From: Blasia pusilla
Lineage: Eukaryota; Marchantiophyta; Marchantiopsida; Blasiales
Length of the DNA: 64,000 bases
NCBI GenBank assembly: GCA_050084515.1
Contig: CM114271.1
Span: forward strand, 38,130,001 to 38,194,000
Direction: 5' to 3'
The notes under the pieces were generated by a model. It was given only the letters and a program-made list of their open reading frames with translations. It searched no databases and had not been told where the DNA came from. Of this stretch, positions 10,700 to 22,389 are shown piece after piece. The number at the start of each line of letters is the position of its first letter. The stretch's first letter is position 1. Both the position numbers and the translations under genes were made by a program.

Positions 10700-11612
10700 A
10701 ATGTTAAAATTCAACGTGTCCAAAGTTTTTAATAATTGTTGATGATAGTGTATCTAACTACCTTTCAAAATTGTAAAGAGAATGGAATTCAAACCCAAAG
10801 TAAAAAATGAAAAGATCCGCGCAATAAACCTTGTAAGAAAGGATGTATGTATTTTTCATCTTTTCCAAGTATATGACCTTGAACTGACATTTTGTATGGT
10901 TGTTTAAAATAATTTATCTAACGTCCATGCAAAATTTCAATACTAATGGAATTCCAAGTCCTCTTGATTAATAATGCACCTCTAACTTTTTTTTCAAATC
11001 ATAATTTTTTTTCTTGGAATTCCATTAGATTGCAAGTGTTTCTAACCTCCTTGAGAAATTTCAATGGACTTTTAAGTCGATCGCAATGCCTAAATATGAA
11101 GAGATCTTTTATGACCCAAGCAATAAACCTTTGAAGGAAAAAATGGGTGTACATTTTTCCTTTTCTCAAAGGATGCGATCTTGACCTGAAATTTGGTCCA
11201 CTTCTTAAAGCAAGTGTATCTAACCTCTATGAAAGTTTTCAATGAAAATAAAAATGCAAACCTACCCCAAAAATATAGAGTTTTTTCAAAAACTAATGCA
11301 ATAGACCTTATGAGGAAAAAGGGGATTTGCAAGTTTCATCTTCTCAACGTATGTGATATTGCAATCACCCTAGATTTGTCCACTTTTTGATCAAATTATA
11401 TCTACCCTCCATGTAAAATTTCAATGTAAATGGAAGTGCAATGCAAAGCCCAAAAATATAGAGGTCTTCTTAAATCCTGCATTATTCATTTCACCCAAGG
11501 ATATGATATTTACTTAAACTTTTGTCCACTTATTGATGGAAGTATATATGATCTCCTAGCAAAATTTTAATGAGAATGCAAGTCCAACCTAAGGCCCAAA
11601 ATTGATAAGGCC
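10700..11612 (+). repeat. Decayed tandem satellite, 5-6 units of about 125-180 bp
   Basis: A recurring series of motifs appears in the same order: TGTATCTAACCTCCATG, AAATTTCAATG, GCAATAAACCTT, TTTTCATCTTCTC, GATATTGACTTGAAATTTTG and TCCACTT. TATCTAA-type anchors lie at about 10751, 10915, 11039, 11217, 11399 and 11545 (spacings 164, 124, 178, 182, 146). Divergence is high. Unit two contains a 16-bp inverted pair, CTAATGGAATTCCAAG at 10943-10958 and its complement at 11013-11028. The small forward and reverse frames here are by-products. The unit size is like plant centromeric or subtelomeric satellites, but no such role is shown. Confidence 0.7.
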
Positions 11613-13280
11613 GCAACTGAGTAATGACGCTTGCCCCAATGACTCATATCGTCCATCTCCCCCCACGTATCAAAGTCTCCATCTACGCGTGGTCATCAAA
11701 CCCGTTGTCTAGTGATGACGATCCAACCAAGACTGGGAGTAGGGGTGGTTCCTCACTCGAAAATCCCTCGATAGTTCACTCCACTCCATGTAAAACCACT
11801 ACCACTCCTCGAACTACCCTATTCTTCCGAATCTTGGAAGAACGCCGCGATGACAACCTTGCCTCACACGCTCAAGCACTCAGACTCACCAAGAGTCTCC
11901 CACACTCCTTACTAGCTCAATTATGCTAATGCTAATCTCGTAACAACATACCCGGCCTCACACACACTCAACACTGAGGCTTATCCTGAGCTTCCCAACC
12001 TAGCTCACCTAAGACATTCTCTTGGATCATACACGCGACCCCTACTAGGGAAACCGCCCTATATCCCCAACATACTACACATGTAAGGATTCTACACTAG
12101 TCACCATCACTACACCCATCTAGCCTAAGCTACTACCTAATACCCAACACCGGCAATGATACAAGACAAGTTCGGGAAAAGGGCCTCGAATGGGTAACTT
12201 GAACATGTGCACCATCACTCTAGTGCACGGTCAACATTGACTGCTCCATGTGGTGTGGCAACCTCAATGGCACAAAAATCTCCTCGAACAACCTCTTGAC
12301 CCTCCCATCAGCAGATGCGGACTATCCATCGGCATCAGCACATGTGTCTCCATCACTAACACTCCGTTGCAAAGCCTCAATGTGGATAACCTATCTTAAC
12401 ACCGGTTGAAGCGGTGCCAACAAACTAAACAAAAAACTCCATCCAAACTCTTAGGGGGCGGCAAAACCACCACAAATCATATTCCACTATTAAAAGCACT
12501 GAGGTCTTGTCGAGTCATCCTAAATCCGATACTCGCAAGCTACACCCCACCCACTCAATCACCCTCCAAACACGCCTACAAGTTGAACCACGTCCGACTG
12601 TCACCTAGTTAGCCGCTCAACTAATCTAGCTCCCAACCTTGTACCCAACTATTGGTCTACTTACATCCCTATGCGCAACTCCTCTCTATCACTCCATCTC
12701 CTTGCGTACATGCGCTTGACTCGCCGCCTTGATTCTCACGTCTCTACCCTTTAGTCCGGCCATTTGAGTCCGGGTTGAAGCCCCATTGTGCATTGTCTAC
12801 GTGCAGCATTGTACACATGGCACAATTTCCTATGAGCCCTTGTTGTAGGAAGCTGCAACTCCTCAGCACGTTACCCTATGAGGGTGCTTCTCGCTTAATT
12901 GCATACTTGTGGCACACTCTAACCTTCGTGTCTCCTCTCTAACCCACACCCTCTTGGCAGACCCCCTGCTTCCACCTCCTCCAAGATGTGGACACGCTGC
13001 CTTATGCAACGTCAACCTTCTTACCTTCCGCACCCTTCACTCTCGACTGTACACTTGCCACTTCCAATGTTCCTCCTCCGCCCAGCTTTGCCCAACTAGC
13101 CCTTCCCCTTGGCGGTTGTATCCTCTGTCAACCCTATAACTACTCGTCCGTGACTTAAAGGTTATACCTATGACCTAACCTAAGCGACTACACCCTAGCC
13201 TGGCTACCCTCATGATGGCTATGGTGTCTTGACCTAACATGTTTCTCACTCTTCGTGACATTTCCTACTCACCTGTCGGC
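11613..13280. other. C-rich strand-asymmetric tract, no gene recognised
   Basis: The forward strand is strongly C- and CT-rich, changing abruptly from the AT-rich satellite at about 11612. Frames of up to 101 codons occur but show no recognised domain, and their composition is explained by the base skew. It may be LTR or leader sequence of a retroelement like the GC-rich tract near position 1. I found no paired LTRs. Confidence 0.35.
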
Positions 13281-13580
13281 GACACACTCCATTCTTCTAA
13301 CTTGTTCATGCCCATCTCTTTTGCAAGGTTGCACACAAACAAGGTCCGTGTCCACAGACTTATGTTTGTCCATAGGACATATGTGTATGTGTGTGAGCTT
13401 GGGTTCCTGTGGCCTGCCCCGCCCGCAATATAGATCTCTGCTTGGCCAACCCGCAACTAGCTCAACGACCCGTCGTTAGTTATGGCTACCCGTTTTCTAG
13501 CCCGCATTGAGGCTACACTTGCCCATAGTGGCCTAGTAGGCCCTTTATGGGCTAGGGCCTATAGAGGGCGCGTACCTTAC
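13280..13580 (+). repeat. Dispersed repeat, copy A (matches 43530-43700)
   Basis: CAAGGTTGCACACAAACAAG followed by GTCCGTGTCC (near 13323-13352) matches a near-identical stretch near 43584-43613. Weaker similarity upstream (CCATTCTTCT...) and downstream (TACCCGTTTT, then GGGCT-AGGCC words) indicates a dispersed repeat of about 200-300 bp. The class is not identified. Confidence 0.6.
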
Positions 13581-13846
13581 ACACCCGTTTGGTCCCTATC
13601 CTCCATCCTTAATCTAATCCCATATCTATTCTTGCGGGCAACCCGGGAATAAAAAATACCCATGCGGGGAACCAATTTGGCATGTCTGTGGACATGTCCA
13701 TCCCATGGATGGACAAGCCAATTTTCACGTAATTTCCATGGATGGTCAATTTAATCTTGTGCTTATTATGGATAAAACCATAACTATTCCAATTTCTCTT
13801 CGCTAAAGAGGAAGAGACCATTTATGCTAATTAGCACAAGTGGTCA

Positions 13847-13978
13847 CAATTCACTTAGCCCCTCCAATTGATGGAGCATGCATAATCAAGTTGCTCTAAT
13901 ATTGCGGAATATAAAGAACACAATATTAGAGCAACTTGATTATGCATGCTCCAACAATTGGAGGGGCTAAGTGAATTG
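13847..13978. repeat. Near-perfect 58-bp hairpin, 16-nt loop
   Basis: The arms at 13847-13904 and 13921-13978 are complementary with a single mismatch (A/T, beside the CCAATTG block). Key blocks are CACTTAGCCCCTCCAATTG and GGAGCATGCATAATCAAG, then TTGCTCTAATATTG, with loop CGGAATATAAAGAACA. Such a stem is typical of a young inverted duplication or foldback element, or of a recently formed MIRNA-type precursor. A reverse-strand 91-codon frame crosses it (13855-14130) but carries no known domain. Confidence 0.92.
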
Positions 13979-14082
13979 ATGATTGTCCTACCAAACTCAT
14001 CTAAAAATTGTTCTTGATGGTTGGAAATATTGTCCAATTCTCGCAAACAAGTTGTTATATAAGAATCAGCCTTAGTGATATT

Positions 14083-14519
14083 GAGGGAGAGAGAGAAGTG
14101 AGTTTGTGAGATAATACTAAAAATAAACAAGTTTATATAGGAGAGGATGGAAGGAAGGTAATTCGATCAGATGTGGGTTGGGTAGGCAGTGTAGTCATAT
14201 TCCGAGAGGCATGCAGCGCGCTCTAATTAGATGGAGAGGAAAAGTAAGGGACTCTATTATATCACAAGGTTTGTATTAGAAAATAGGTTTGTTGGAAAAG
14301 GAGGTAGGTGAAGAGGCTAGAATAGTTGAAAAGGATTGGGACTATGAGAAAAAAAAAGATTTGCTAGATAGTTATTATTGGAATTGGTTGAGGCATTAAT
14401 AGTAACTGGAGATGCATGAGAAAACAAAAAAAAGATTGAATTCCCTTCCTTCCATCCTCTCCTATCTAAAATTGTTCATTTTTAGTATTATCTCACAAAC
14501 TCATTTCTTTCTCTCCCTC
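14083..14519. repeat. Large inverted repeat, about 82-bp arms
   Basis: The left arm 14083-14164 (GAGGGAGAGAGAGAAGTGAG ... GGAGAGGATGGAAGGAAGG) pairs with the right arm 14438-14519 (GAATTCCCTTCCTTCC ... TTTCTCTCCCTC) at roughly 85-90% by eye, around a 273-bp spacer. Both arms contain the TTTGTGAGATAATACTAAAA block or its complement. It looks like a foldback or MITE-type element. No target duplication was identified. Confidence 0.8.
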
Positions 14520-15325
14520 TCTTATATATTTTATCTAAGTTTATTTCCCCATAAATGGTTGAACTAGGTTTGTGATAATATATTTTCACATCAAATAGCC
14601 TTGATAATGTAAGGTATCTAAGTAATATATGTTAGCACATTGATCTTTCTTATTCATAATGAGTGTTCCAAAATTGTATTCAATGCCAATATCTCTTGTA
14701 ATTTCTATAGATTTCAGATGTCGATATATCCAATTATTGTGCCCATACAATCGTTATGAATTACCCTAATATTATTGGTTGGTATTAGTATTTGCTTGTA
14801 GTCATGACCATAGCCAAAGAATTCCAATAGTGAAGGAACATTGGTAAGAAGTACAAGTGGAAAGTGGAATATCGAGCAAATGGCAATGTAAGTATTGTTC
14901 TTATGCATTGAAAATATATCGTAGCGCACGCATGGTTGAGCATTTCACATAGGAAAGGCATAAGATAGGCATCACGATACCTATAATGTATAATTATGTG
15001 AGAAGGTCCCTCCTAATGTGCAACGAGATCTCCAAAATATGATACTTATGGGAAATGGATAGAGAATGGAAAGGAGATAATTGAGAGAAGTGAATTAGAC
15101 AATGCCATTCCATTTGAATTTGCATGAGGTGAGAATTGTTGTTTGCTTTGTATCTGATGTTGATGGGGTTGCAAACGTGACACAAAATGATGGTCACAAC
15201 GAATGCAACTGAATAGTTGGGCCAAGTCGATCGAGTAGGAGCATCTGAAGAAAGCAAGTTGATCTAAGGGATTCTTTCAACCTCTAAGGAATAGAAATTG
15301 CAAATGATATACGGGGAAAGATTTT
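14520..15325. other. AT-rich, no intact gene; may include upstream part of the hAT remnant
   Basis: Reverse-strand frames of 71-87 codons (14714-15257) have no recognised domain. The stretch precedes the DUF659 remnant on its coding strand, where an N-terminal BED finger would be expected. I could not find convincing paired Cys/His. Confidence 0.35.
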
Positions 15326-16223
15326 CTACAATAATGAAGGTGAAGGATTACTCAGGTTCTAGTTACAATTTGTTAAGCACGACTCTACTAGAAAAATAGA
15401 TGGGGAATGTGAAGGAAATGGTTGATGCGGAATTGGAAAAATTTCAGATGGGGACGACGATCATCATGGACGCTTGGACTGATGTGAGGAGCGAGACTTT
15501 AATGAATATCGGTCTTGTATCCACAAGGTGAGCTAATGATCGAGTTCGTAGACACAAGGGAGGATTCCAGATAGTTGAATAGTTGGCAGTTCACATACTG
15601 AAGACTATCATATGCATGGTTGGCAATTCACATAGAGAAGGCTATCATATGCATAGGTCTAAGGAATGTGTTGGAACTAGAAATGAGGAGGAATAGGGAA
15701 AACTTATTCAAGAAAAGTTTCCTCACATACATTGGGATGGATGTGTATCCATTCTCTTGATCTCTTATGCAAAGAATGGGGTAAGTGGCCTTGGATGGAC
15801 AAAAAAATTCCACAAGCTCGTGAGATGGTAGTATTTGTGAAGACAAGAACTTAGATGATGACCAAATTCATGAAAACTAACCCAATGAAGGGATGATTGT
15901 TGACTTTTAGTAATACACACTTTGCCATAAACTTTATAATATTGGGACGTATCTTAGAATTGAGAAGGTTATCCCATGCCATGATTTCCACAAATGCTTT
16001 TAGGGACTATAAAATGGGCTGGATAGTAGGAAAAGGAAGAAGGCTTGAGACTATTATGGCTCATCACAATTTTTTGATAGAAAATGAAGGATTTTGTGGT
16101 ACGGTTGTGCCAATTATTCTTTCCTTGAGAGAATATGATAATCATAAACCAATGATAGGGTTTATTTATCTTTGTGTATTTGACATAATGGAAGAGACTC
16201 ATTCTTTTCCTATAATTCCATGA
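15326..16223 (+). pseudogene. hAT transposase remnant (DUF659 type)
   Basis: Forward-strand blocks in order match plant DUF659/hAT transposases. MDAWTDVRSETLMNIGLVST (15468-15530) carries the conserved 'W-T-D' RNase H-fold start. KFPHIHWDGC (near 15711-15740) corresponds to the KYPHI-W-PCAAHC block. The open frame 15897-16223 contains FAINFIILGRILE, then AMISTNAFRDYK, then PIILSLREYDNHKPMIGFIY, ending FDIMEE, matching the T-RFA-NFI-L and PL-VLR-VD---P-MGYIYE blocks. Stops and frameshifts separate the blocks, the invariant AAHC histidine region is lost and the C-terminal dimerisation domain is not seen. These proteins excise and reinsert DNA in the nucleus. This copy is dead. Confidence 0.8.
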
Positions 16224-17932
16224 TATGGTGTAGGTAGAAGGTGTTGCAGTATTTTTGTGATAATATCCAAAGCTATGGAAATATTTTTTATTAATTCTAT
16301 GCGTTTTCCTCTCGAGAGTCTTTCTTTAAGTAAGTAAGGAAGGATTAAAGAAAGACTCTTGAGAAGACAGACGTTTTAATTGTGGCAATATTTTATGTAA
16401 AATGAATTATCCAACAAGCCTTTTCCTACTTAGTATAGAATCATGATATACACTCTTCATTTTCTAATGATAGCCATCACAAATGGTTGTGTTGAGGCAA
16501 TCACTTTTCTATAGCACCTAACTTCAAATTCTAAGTATAAATTTTTTATAAGCCACTTTATATTTAAATACTGGAAAATTGCAAAATTGCTATTAAACTC
16601 TACTAGAGGAGGCTTGTTTACATTCATAACTTGCTAAATGAAGACATACAACGTGCAATTGCAAATTTTTTTGTACGTAACAATTGAAGTATCACCAAAG
16701 TTGATGATTCCATCATATAGTTCATGAATGTCTCTCCAAAGGATTGGACTACATAGCAAACAAACCAATGCTTATCTACGAAGAGGATCTTTATGTGGTA
16801 CGGATTATGGAAAGGGAAATTAGATACCACTTGCACTCCATTTTTATCCATATTTGACAAAGATCCTCGAAAGATCCCTACTCTTTATATACTCATAAGG
16901 GATTTACAAGAATACAAAGGAAGATCAATTTTATCTTATGCTATATGGCTTTCTCTCAAGGCTTAGCCAATTCTCTTAAGATATAAATAGTTTGTCTTTT
17001 ATTTCTTCTTAAATATCATCATAAAACCATTCCATAATCTCTCGACTATCCCAACTATAATAACCTTGACTTCTTCATCAATCATGACTAATTTAGTTTA
17101 ATTAACACACCAACACACTATTTTACTTTTACATTTCCTATGCCTCATTTATGACATTTTTTTAATGAACTATTCTTAAGACATTTAAACAATAAATATT
17201 ATTTTCTTAAAATGATTACTAAACACCTAGATAAACTCTCTCAAACACTCCAATTAGTATTTGACAATGTATATAAGTGTTGAGTGATCCACAAGAAGTG
17301 TACTTCCATCTCCTCCTTACGTCAAGCCACACTTCCTACCTATTTAGGTTACATGTTATGTAAAGTACAATACCCAATAAAATGAAAAAATCTATGATCC
17401 AAAGCTAGGTTGTCTTTATTTCACAATCAAAACCCCAAAGTTGTCGTAAGATTTACGTCCCGCTTTATGAGACGTCCTCCTTTACCACGAGCCTATGAAT
17501 AAAAGTGCCTCAAGCACGGGCCAATCCAAACTTGATTGTCCTTTCCTTGCCGGCGGGGAACAGTCGCATCCTCACATGTGACTCTTCCCTAAAAACCCAT
17601 AACCCGCACGACTTGAGTAATATATGAAGGTCATAAGAATCACCTTGCAAGCATTGTAAGATGGGGCAGCTTGCACGCGGGCATGCAAGAAAGAGATTAC
17701 TATGAAAAAAGGGAGACTTGGGTGGAGTCGATCTCAACGCAATGTATTCGCATGCAAGACAATCTCCAACAAAATTTGATATCATAAGGGGGTTTTTGTA
17801 TGTCAATATTTATGCTCCTTACACGTATTCCTAGTTTTTTTCCTCATCATCTAGACTATCCATGAGTCATATGCATGTATATTAATTATTTTCTCTCCCC
17901 ACCACTCTCAAAGGGCGTCACAATGGTTTCTA
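16224..17932. other. AT-rich intergenic, no gene recognised
   Basis: Reverse-strand frames at 16624-16860 and 17510-17806 have no recognised domain. A somewhat GC-richer patch lies at 17440-17720. A short inverted pair (AGAGTCTTTCTTTAA ... TTAAAGAAAGACTCTTGAGA) lies near 16315-16355. Nothing else is supported. Confidence 0.4.
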
Positions 17933-17975
17933 CTAGTAAGGTGCCCGTGCGATGCACTGATGTAAGAGGGTTGCT
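17933..17975 (-). other. Helitron 3' terminus (CTAG)
   Basis: Read on the reverse strand, GTGCATCGCACGGGCACC lies about 8 bases before CTTACTAG. This matches the plant Helitron 3' signature GTGCGTTGCACGGG with a degraded stem, then CTRR. Host T follows. Confidence 0.8.
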
Positions 17976-18049
17976 ACATAAAGATGCACACGTGCAAAAG
18001 GGAATCATATATACACATTTAGGTGAGAAAAATAAATAAATTTATTAAA

Positions 18050-19872
18050 ATATTTCTTTATATACTACATTTCGTGTGTAGTGACCTTCCTCCTTTGAAT
18101 TTTCATCATTACCAATCGTAATGCGGATAGAACTCTTCTTTCCTACCCTAGATAATACCAAATATAATTGACCATGAGAAAAAACATGATTCGGAAAATA
18201 AATTCCTACCTTTTCTAGAGTTTGACCTTAAGATTTATTAATAGTCATTGCAAAAGCTCGACGAAGAGGGAATTGAGACCTACGTAGATCTAATGGCAAA
18301 CCGGAATTAGATGCAATCAATGGGATACGTGGAATAAAAACTCGATCTCCAATATTCTTTCTGGTAATGATTTCAGCATCTATACAATGTTGCATAAATC
18401 CATGAATTACCAATCTTTTCCCATTGCTTATCCCTCTGATCCATTCATGTTTCGTAACAACATGATAGGTGCACCAATCTTCAAACATAAACGATGTGGC
18501 GGTAGTCCAGAAGGCAAGCATGAGTTCAAAAATTCAGTGGGATATATATGGCTTCTCTCCTCATTTGGAATAGAATCCACACTCAGATATATATGTTCAT
18601 GTACCAATAAATAACAATTTAATTAGACCAAAGTAAAGTTAAATTTATATTCAAAAGTACATAATCAAAGTTCATTCTTAAAGAATCGATGGAAAATTAG
18701 TATTACCTCTCTAGGAAATTGTGACATGACATTTGCATTTATCTCATCAACATCTCTGTTCCTTGGTGTCAAAATAGTTGTATCTCTCAAGAAGTCAATA
18801 TCTTGGAATCGGTTCTGAGATATTCCATAGATAATATGGATAAGATCGCATATTTTATCACTCTTAGTAACCATTCCGGGCGGTAATCTTATATATAGTC
18901 TTCTCCCATATGAGTTTGCAAAGGTACACGACCCTCTCCCACCTCTAATAACCAATCAGCAAAAGCTTGTTGTTCAACACGTAAATGACCTTCCAACTTT
19001 TGAAGTCGCATGTTTGTCGTCAATTTCATCACCTTTACATAAGACCATAGAGATGATCGCTTTATAGTGGCTTGAATTATTTTTGGACGATCTCCATGAC
19101 GAACCACAGGAAAAACTTCACCACCACATATTATGAGTTTGCCGCCGAATGGTATTTGTCGTAGATCATTGGAGACCACTCCCATGATATCTTGTGAAGT
19201 GGGGTTCATTGCCTCAAATGCATCACGATGAGCCATAGGTGCTTTGTCCCATATAATGAGCATCGCATAACGTATAAGGCGTGCTCCATCATTATTGACC
19301 GATAAACTACAAATGACACATGAAAGTATATAAGAAAGCGTAATACTTGGCGATCTCAACTATGTGTATAGTAAATACTAACTGAATTCTAATTAAACAT
19401 TAAATGTATAAGGCATTTACTTGCAAGTAGAGCTCTCATGAAGATTGATGGGGATCTTGAAGCGTGAATGTGCAGTACGTCCTCCGTCTAACAATAGAGT
19501 GGCTATTTCGGAAGATGCTAATGCCAAAGCTATACCGGGTGCACTCCTTACACTAGCAAGGAGAAGATTGTATAGAAATGTCTATCATGTTCTACCAGGC
19601 CCATCAATGAAAAATATTCTTGGAGATGGTGGAGCATTCGGACATATTTTCTCAAGTTCATCGTGAATAGCATCCCAAATAATACGTTGTCCTTCATTCA
19701 AAGATGCTTCTCCCAACTGTACTTGTTCATACAAATCCTCGATATCATACCCTAGCTCTTGTTCCTCTAAGTATGAACGTGAGTGAATGCTGTTGAAATT
19801 GGCTTGAGGCATGTATGGAAAATCAGACAATCTTTTTCCTTGATCTTGCAAATAATAGTGCACTTCCAACAA
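18050..19872 (-). pseudogene. Helitron helicase (Pif1/RecD-like) domain, broken
   Basis: Reverse-strand blocks in order: LNEGQRIIWDAI, FFIDGPGRT**TFLYNLLLA, SEIATLLLDGGRTAHSRFKI, ARLIRYAMLIIWDKAPMAHR, PFGGKLI, NMRLQKLEG, ILTPRNRDVDEIN, FPLRRAFAMTINKS and VFSHGQLYLVLSRV. These are the Pif1-type motifs. Lesions are specific. The Walker A sequence (normally GPGGTGKT) has the G and K codons turned into consecutive stops TGA TAG at 19582-19587. Walker B has WDK instead of WDE. The motif III stretch after GG is shortened. A stop (TAA) replaces Q in NKSQGQT near 18224. An intron at 19307-19420 separates two exons. The domain would unwind DNA during rolling-circle transposition. Confidence 0.88.
19307..19420 (-). 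other. Helitron intron in helicase (114 bp)
   Basis: Donor GTAAAT (from 19420) and acceptor TTTGTAG (ending at 19307) on the reverse strand. Removal joins the HESSTC block in frame to the LSVNNDGARLIR block, as in intact helicases. Confidence 0.75.
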
Positions 19873-19923
19873 TGGATTACTAATGATAGCATCATCAAGA
19901 GGAAGATTAGGAATTCCTGTTTT

Positions 19924-20040
19924 CTACAATGGAAAATTCCAAATATGTGTAAAAATCATGCTTAGTTTGCTTAACGCTCAATAGAAGGCAATATAAAGAA
20001 GGAAGGAATGATGTAAGGAGTGGTGGAAATTAGGGCTTAC
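19924..20040 (-). other. Helitron intron between Rep and helicase (117 bp)
   Basis: Donor GTAAGC (from 20040) and acceptor CATTGTAG (ending at 19924). Removal joins FLYEQHQ to KTGIPNLPLDDAIISNPLL, a continuous and typical helicase lead-in. Confidence 0.78.
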
Positions 20041-20078
20041 TTGATGTTGTTCATATAAGAAATCTTCTATTAGAGGAA

Positions 20079-21887
20079 TCAAGAATTGAATCCATAGTGC
20101 AGCAGGTTGAACATGTAAGCTAAAATGATTGCAAATATATGGCGTAGTGAAGAACCCATACGGATCGTAGAAGCTTCTTCAAAGCAACAAAACACTTCCC
20201 TATCATCCTCAAGAAGTCCCAATTGGATAGCAGCCTTCTTAAATGTAGGACACAATATTCCATTAATAGTTCTCAAAGATACGTAAGTAGTTGCTCCTCG
20301 AACAAGATGGAGGAGTAATCTCAACCAATGACGTTCTCCTTCATCTATAAAGAAGTCAAATAAATTAGCATTCTGTGGTCCCAAGTATTGTGTGATTAGC
20401 AATCCATCTTCCTGAGCAACAAATAGTATCCATCATATGTAAGTGTAATCCTATAGTAAGTAGAAAAAAAGAAGATATATGAGAGAAGAGTATATACGTG
20501 GATGAATAAGGTATAAGTGACTAATAGGATGACCAAATTTTATTTTTTTTATATCCTACGAATCCATTTTTTATTACTCCATCGATAATATAGATATTGT
20601 CGCACGGTAGAGTCAGATGAAAATCGATATATAGATATTGTCGCGCAGTAGAGTCAGATGAATTCGTTGCAAACCATAGAGTTAGAGTTGTCTCTCTATT
20701 TGTTTGCAAAATGTCTTGAGGAGCATCAATATCATTGAAGTAAACTATTTGTTGCTCATGAAGATGAACTGCTAATCGCACAATACTTGGATGTTCTGCA
20801 TGTAGACTAAATTTGAAGAGTCTCCAACATGCCTCAGAAGAAGATATATATATGGAGAAAAAAATCCAAATATTGAAGTAAGATGTGTGAACGCTAAAAA
20901 TAAAACATAAGGAAAGAGAGAACCCAAGTAGAAGGAGTATACCTTGCATCGAGATATAATGTTGTCTCATCAACAACATGAATTGCAATTGATGTATCCG
21001 TATCCTTCCCCAACTTATATGAAAGTGTATGAGATCCCTTATGTACATACTTATATAAGTAATTGACTGCAAAAACACTACTTGTGATCTCCAAATTAAT
21101 ATGAAAATCAAAGAGGATGCACAACATAGGATTGTAGGGCATCACCCAATGATTATCCAATAAATGCTCGTGCTTAATTATTGCTCTTCCATTCTCCAAT
21201 CTAAAAAAAATTAGATAAGAGTTAATGAAGATGTCAAATTATATGGTCAAGAATAAATGAAGTTTCACCAAGATCGACATATCCTTACCTTCAATACATT
21301 GGGTAACCATCTTCTGTCTCTGTAATGTTGGCAACAAAAGCTTTAGGGTAGCCTTTTGTACACTTTTTAGTCGCCTTGTCCATGCATGGAGCATTTGGAT
21401 TTAATGCTCCACATGGCCCATGAATCGTAAAATTAGCCACAATAGAGTAAAGTCTGGGATGGGTAGACTGATTAGGGACTTCCGCGGAAATGATAGGGTC
21501 ATAATCAGAAGATGTACGTGGTTTATCCTTTTGACCTAATATAATAAGTACATGCACATGCGGAAGATCCCTCTTTCGAAATTCAACCACAAAAATGCAT
21601 CCTACGACTCCAACCAATATTTACTTGTTGATAAGAAGTCGTAACAACTCCTTATTTTTCTTCTCAAAAACCCGCGCCACCAAAGCTGGTCGATATGCTG
21701 CTTTTTGACCAGGTAATAAGGTAGAGGTAATCTCTTCCCACTTAGGATTGCATGTCATGGTAAAAAAGTAATCAGGTTTCCCCAAATGTCTGACAATTGC
21801 CATAGCATCCTGATACAGTTGATGCATATGGCGTGAACCCCCAGTAAAAGAAGATGGCAATACAATGTGTTTCCAAACCTTCAACAA
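20079..21887 (-). pseudogene. Helitron Rep (HUH-Y2) endonuclease region, broken
   Basis: The exon 21621-21887 has VLPSSFTGGSRHMHQLYQDA and GKPDYFFTMTCNPKW, followed by LVARVFEKK. The exon 21291-21617 has FRKRDLPHVHVLIIL, which carries the HUH motif (H-V-H) that binds the metal. It is followed by the Cys-rich GPCG-LN-NAPCM and the CTKGYPK string. The exon 20894-21199 has VNYLYKYVHKG with the tyrosine pair region that attacks DNA. The remainder (20079-20894) has EACWRLFKFSLHAEHPSIVR, GERHWLRLLLHLVRGATTY and LRTINGILCPTFKKAA. An in-frame TGA lies beside the intron at 21201-21286. A 42-bp tandem duplication sits at 20582-20665. Rep nicks and joins the element ends. Confidence 0.87.
21201..21286 (-). 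other. Helitron intron in Rep (86 bp)
   Basis: Donor GTAAGG (from 21286) and acceptor TTTTTTTTAG (ending at 21201). Removal joins DGYPMY to RLENGRAIIKH after a TGA codon that replaces an expected Arg. Confidence 0.78.
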
Positions 21888-22389
21888 TCACCATCATGTC
21901 GATGCATGGCATCCTTTATACCTTGATATAATTCAGCCCTCAACTCCTTCTGATTTAAGCGCACCCATGATAGTCGTTTCATCTCTATAGTAGCATAAAG
22001 GTCAACAATGTATTATTGGGTAAGTTGATTATTGAAGTTGAATCTGATTCGCGTTTGAAGTCGAAAACATGCAAATTGCAAGGCCGTAGCATTTTTCGTC
22101 CTTCTCTCCTCAAATATATTACCATGACGTCTATCCACATCGCTATAGTCATCAAAAGGTTTGGAATCTTCCTCCTCGTCATGATTTAATCTTGTGGGAT
22201 GTTCTGATCTTGCTTGGCCTTGGAATATTCTGAAGGATATTCCAAGATTCTATCCTGCTTCACTATAGACAAATAACAAAATAAAGTGCAATGTAATGTA
22301 TGCTTCATTCAGGTCGGATACACGCCTCACTCCTCCTCCATGTAGTCGTATAACTATATCATGATGTTCAACGTGCTCACTTCAATCCC

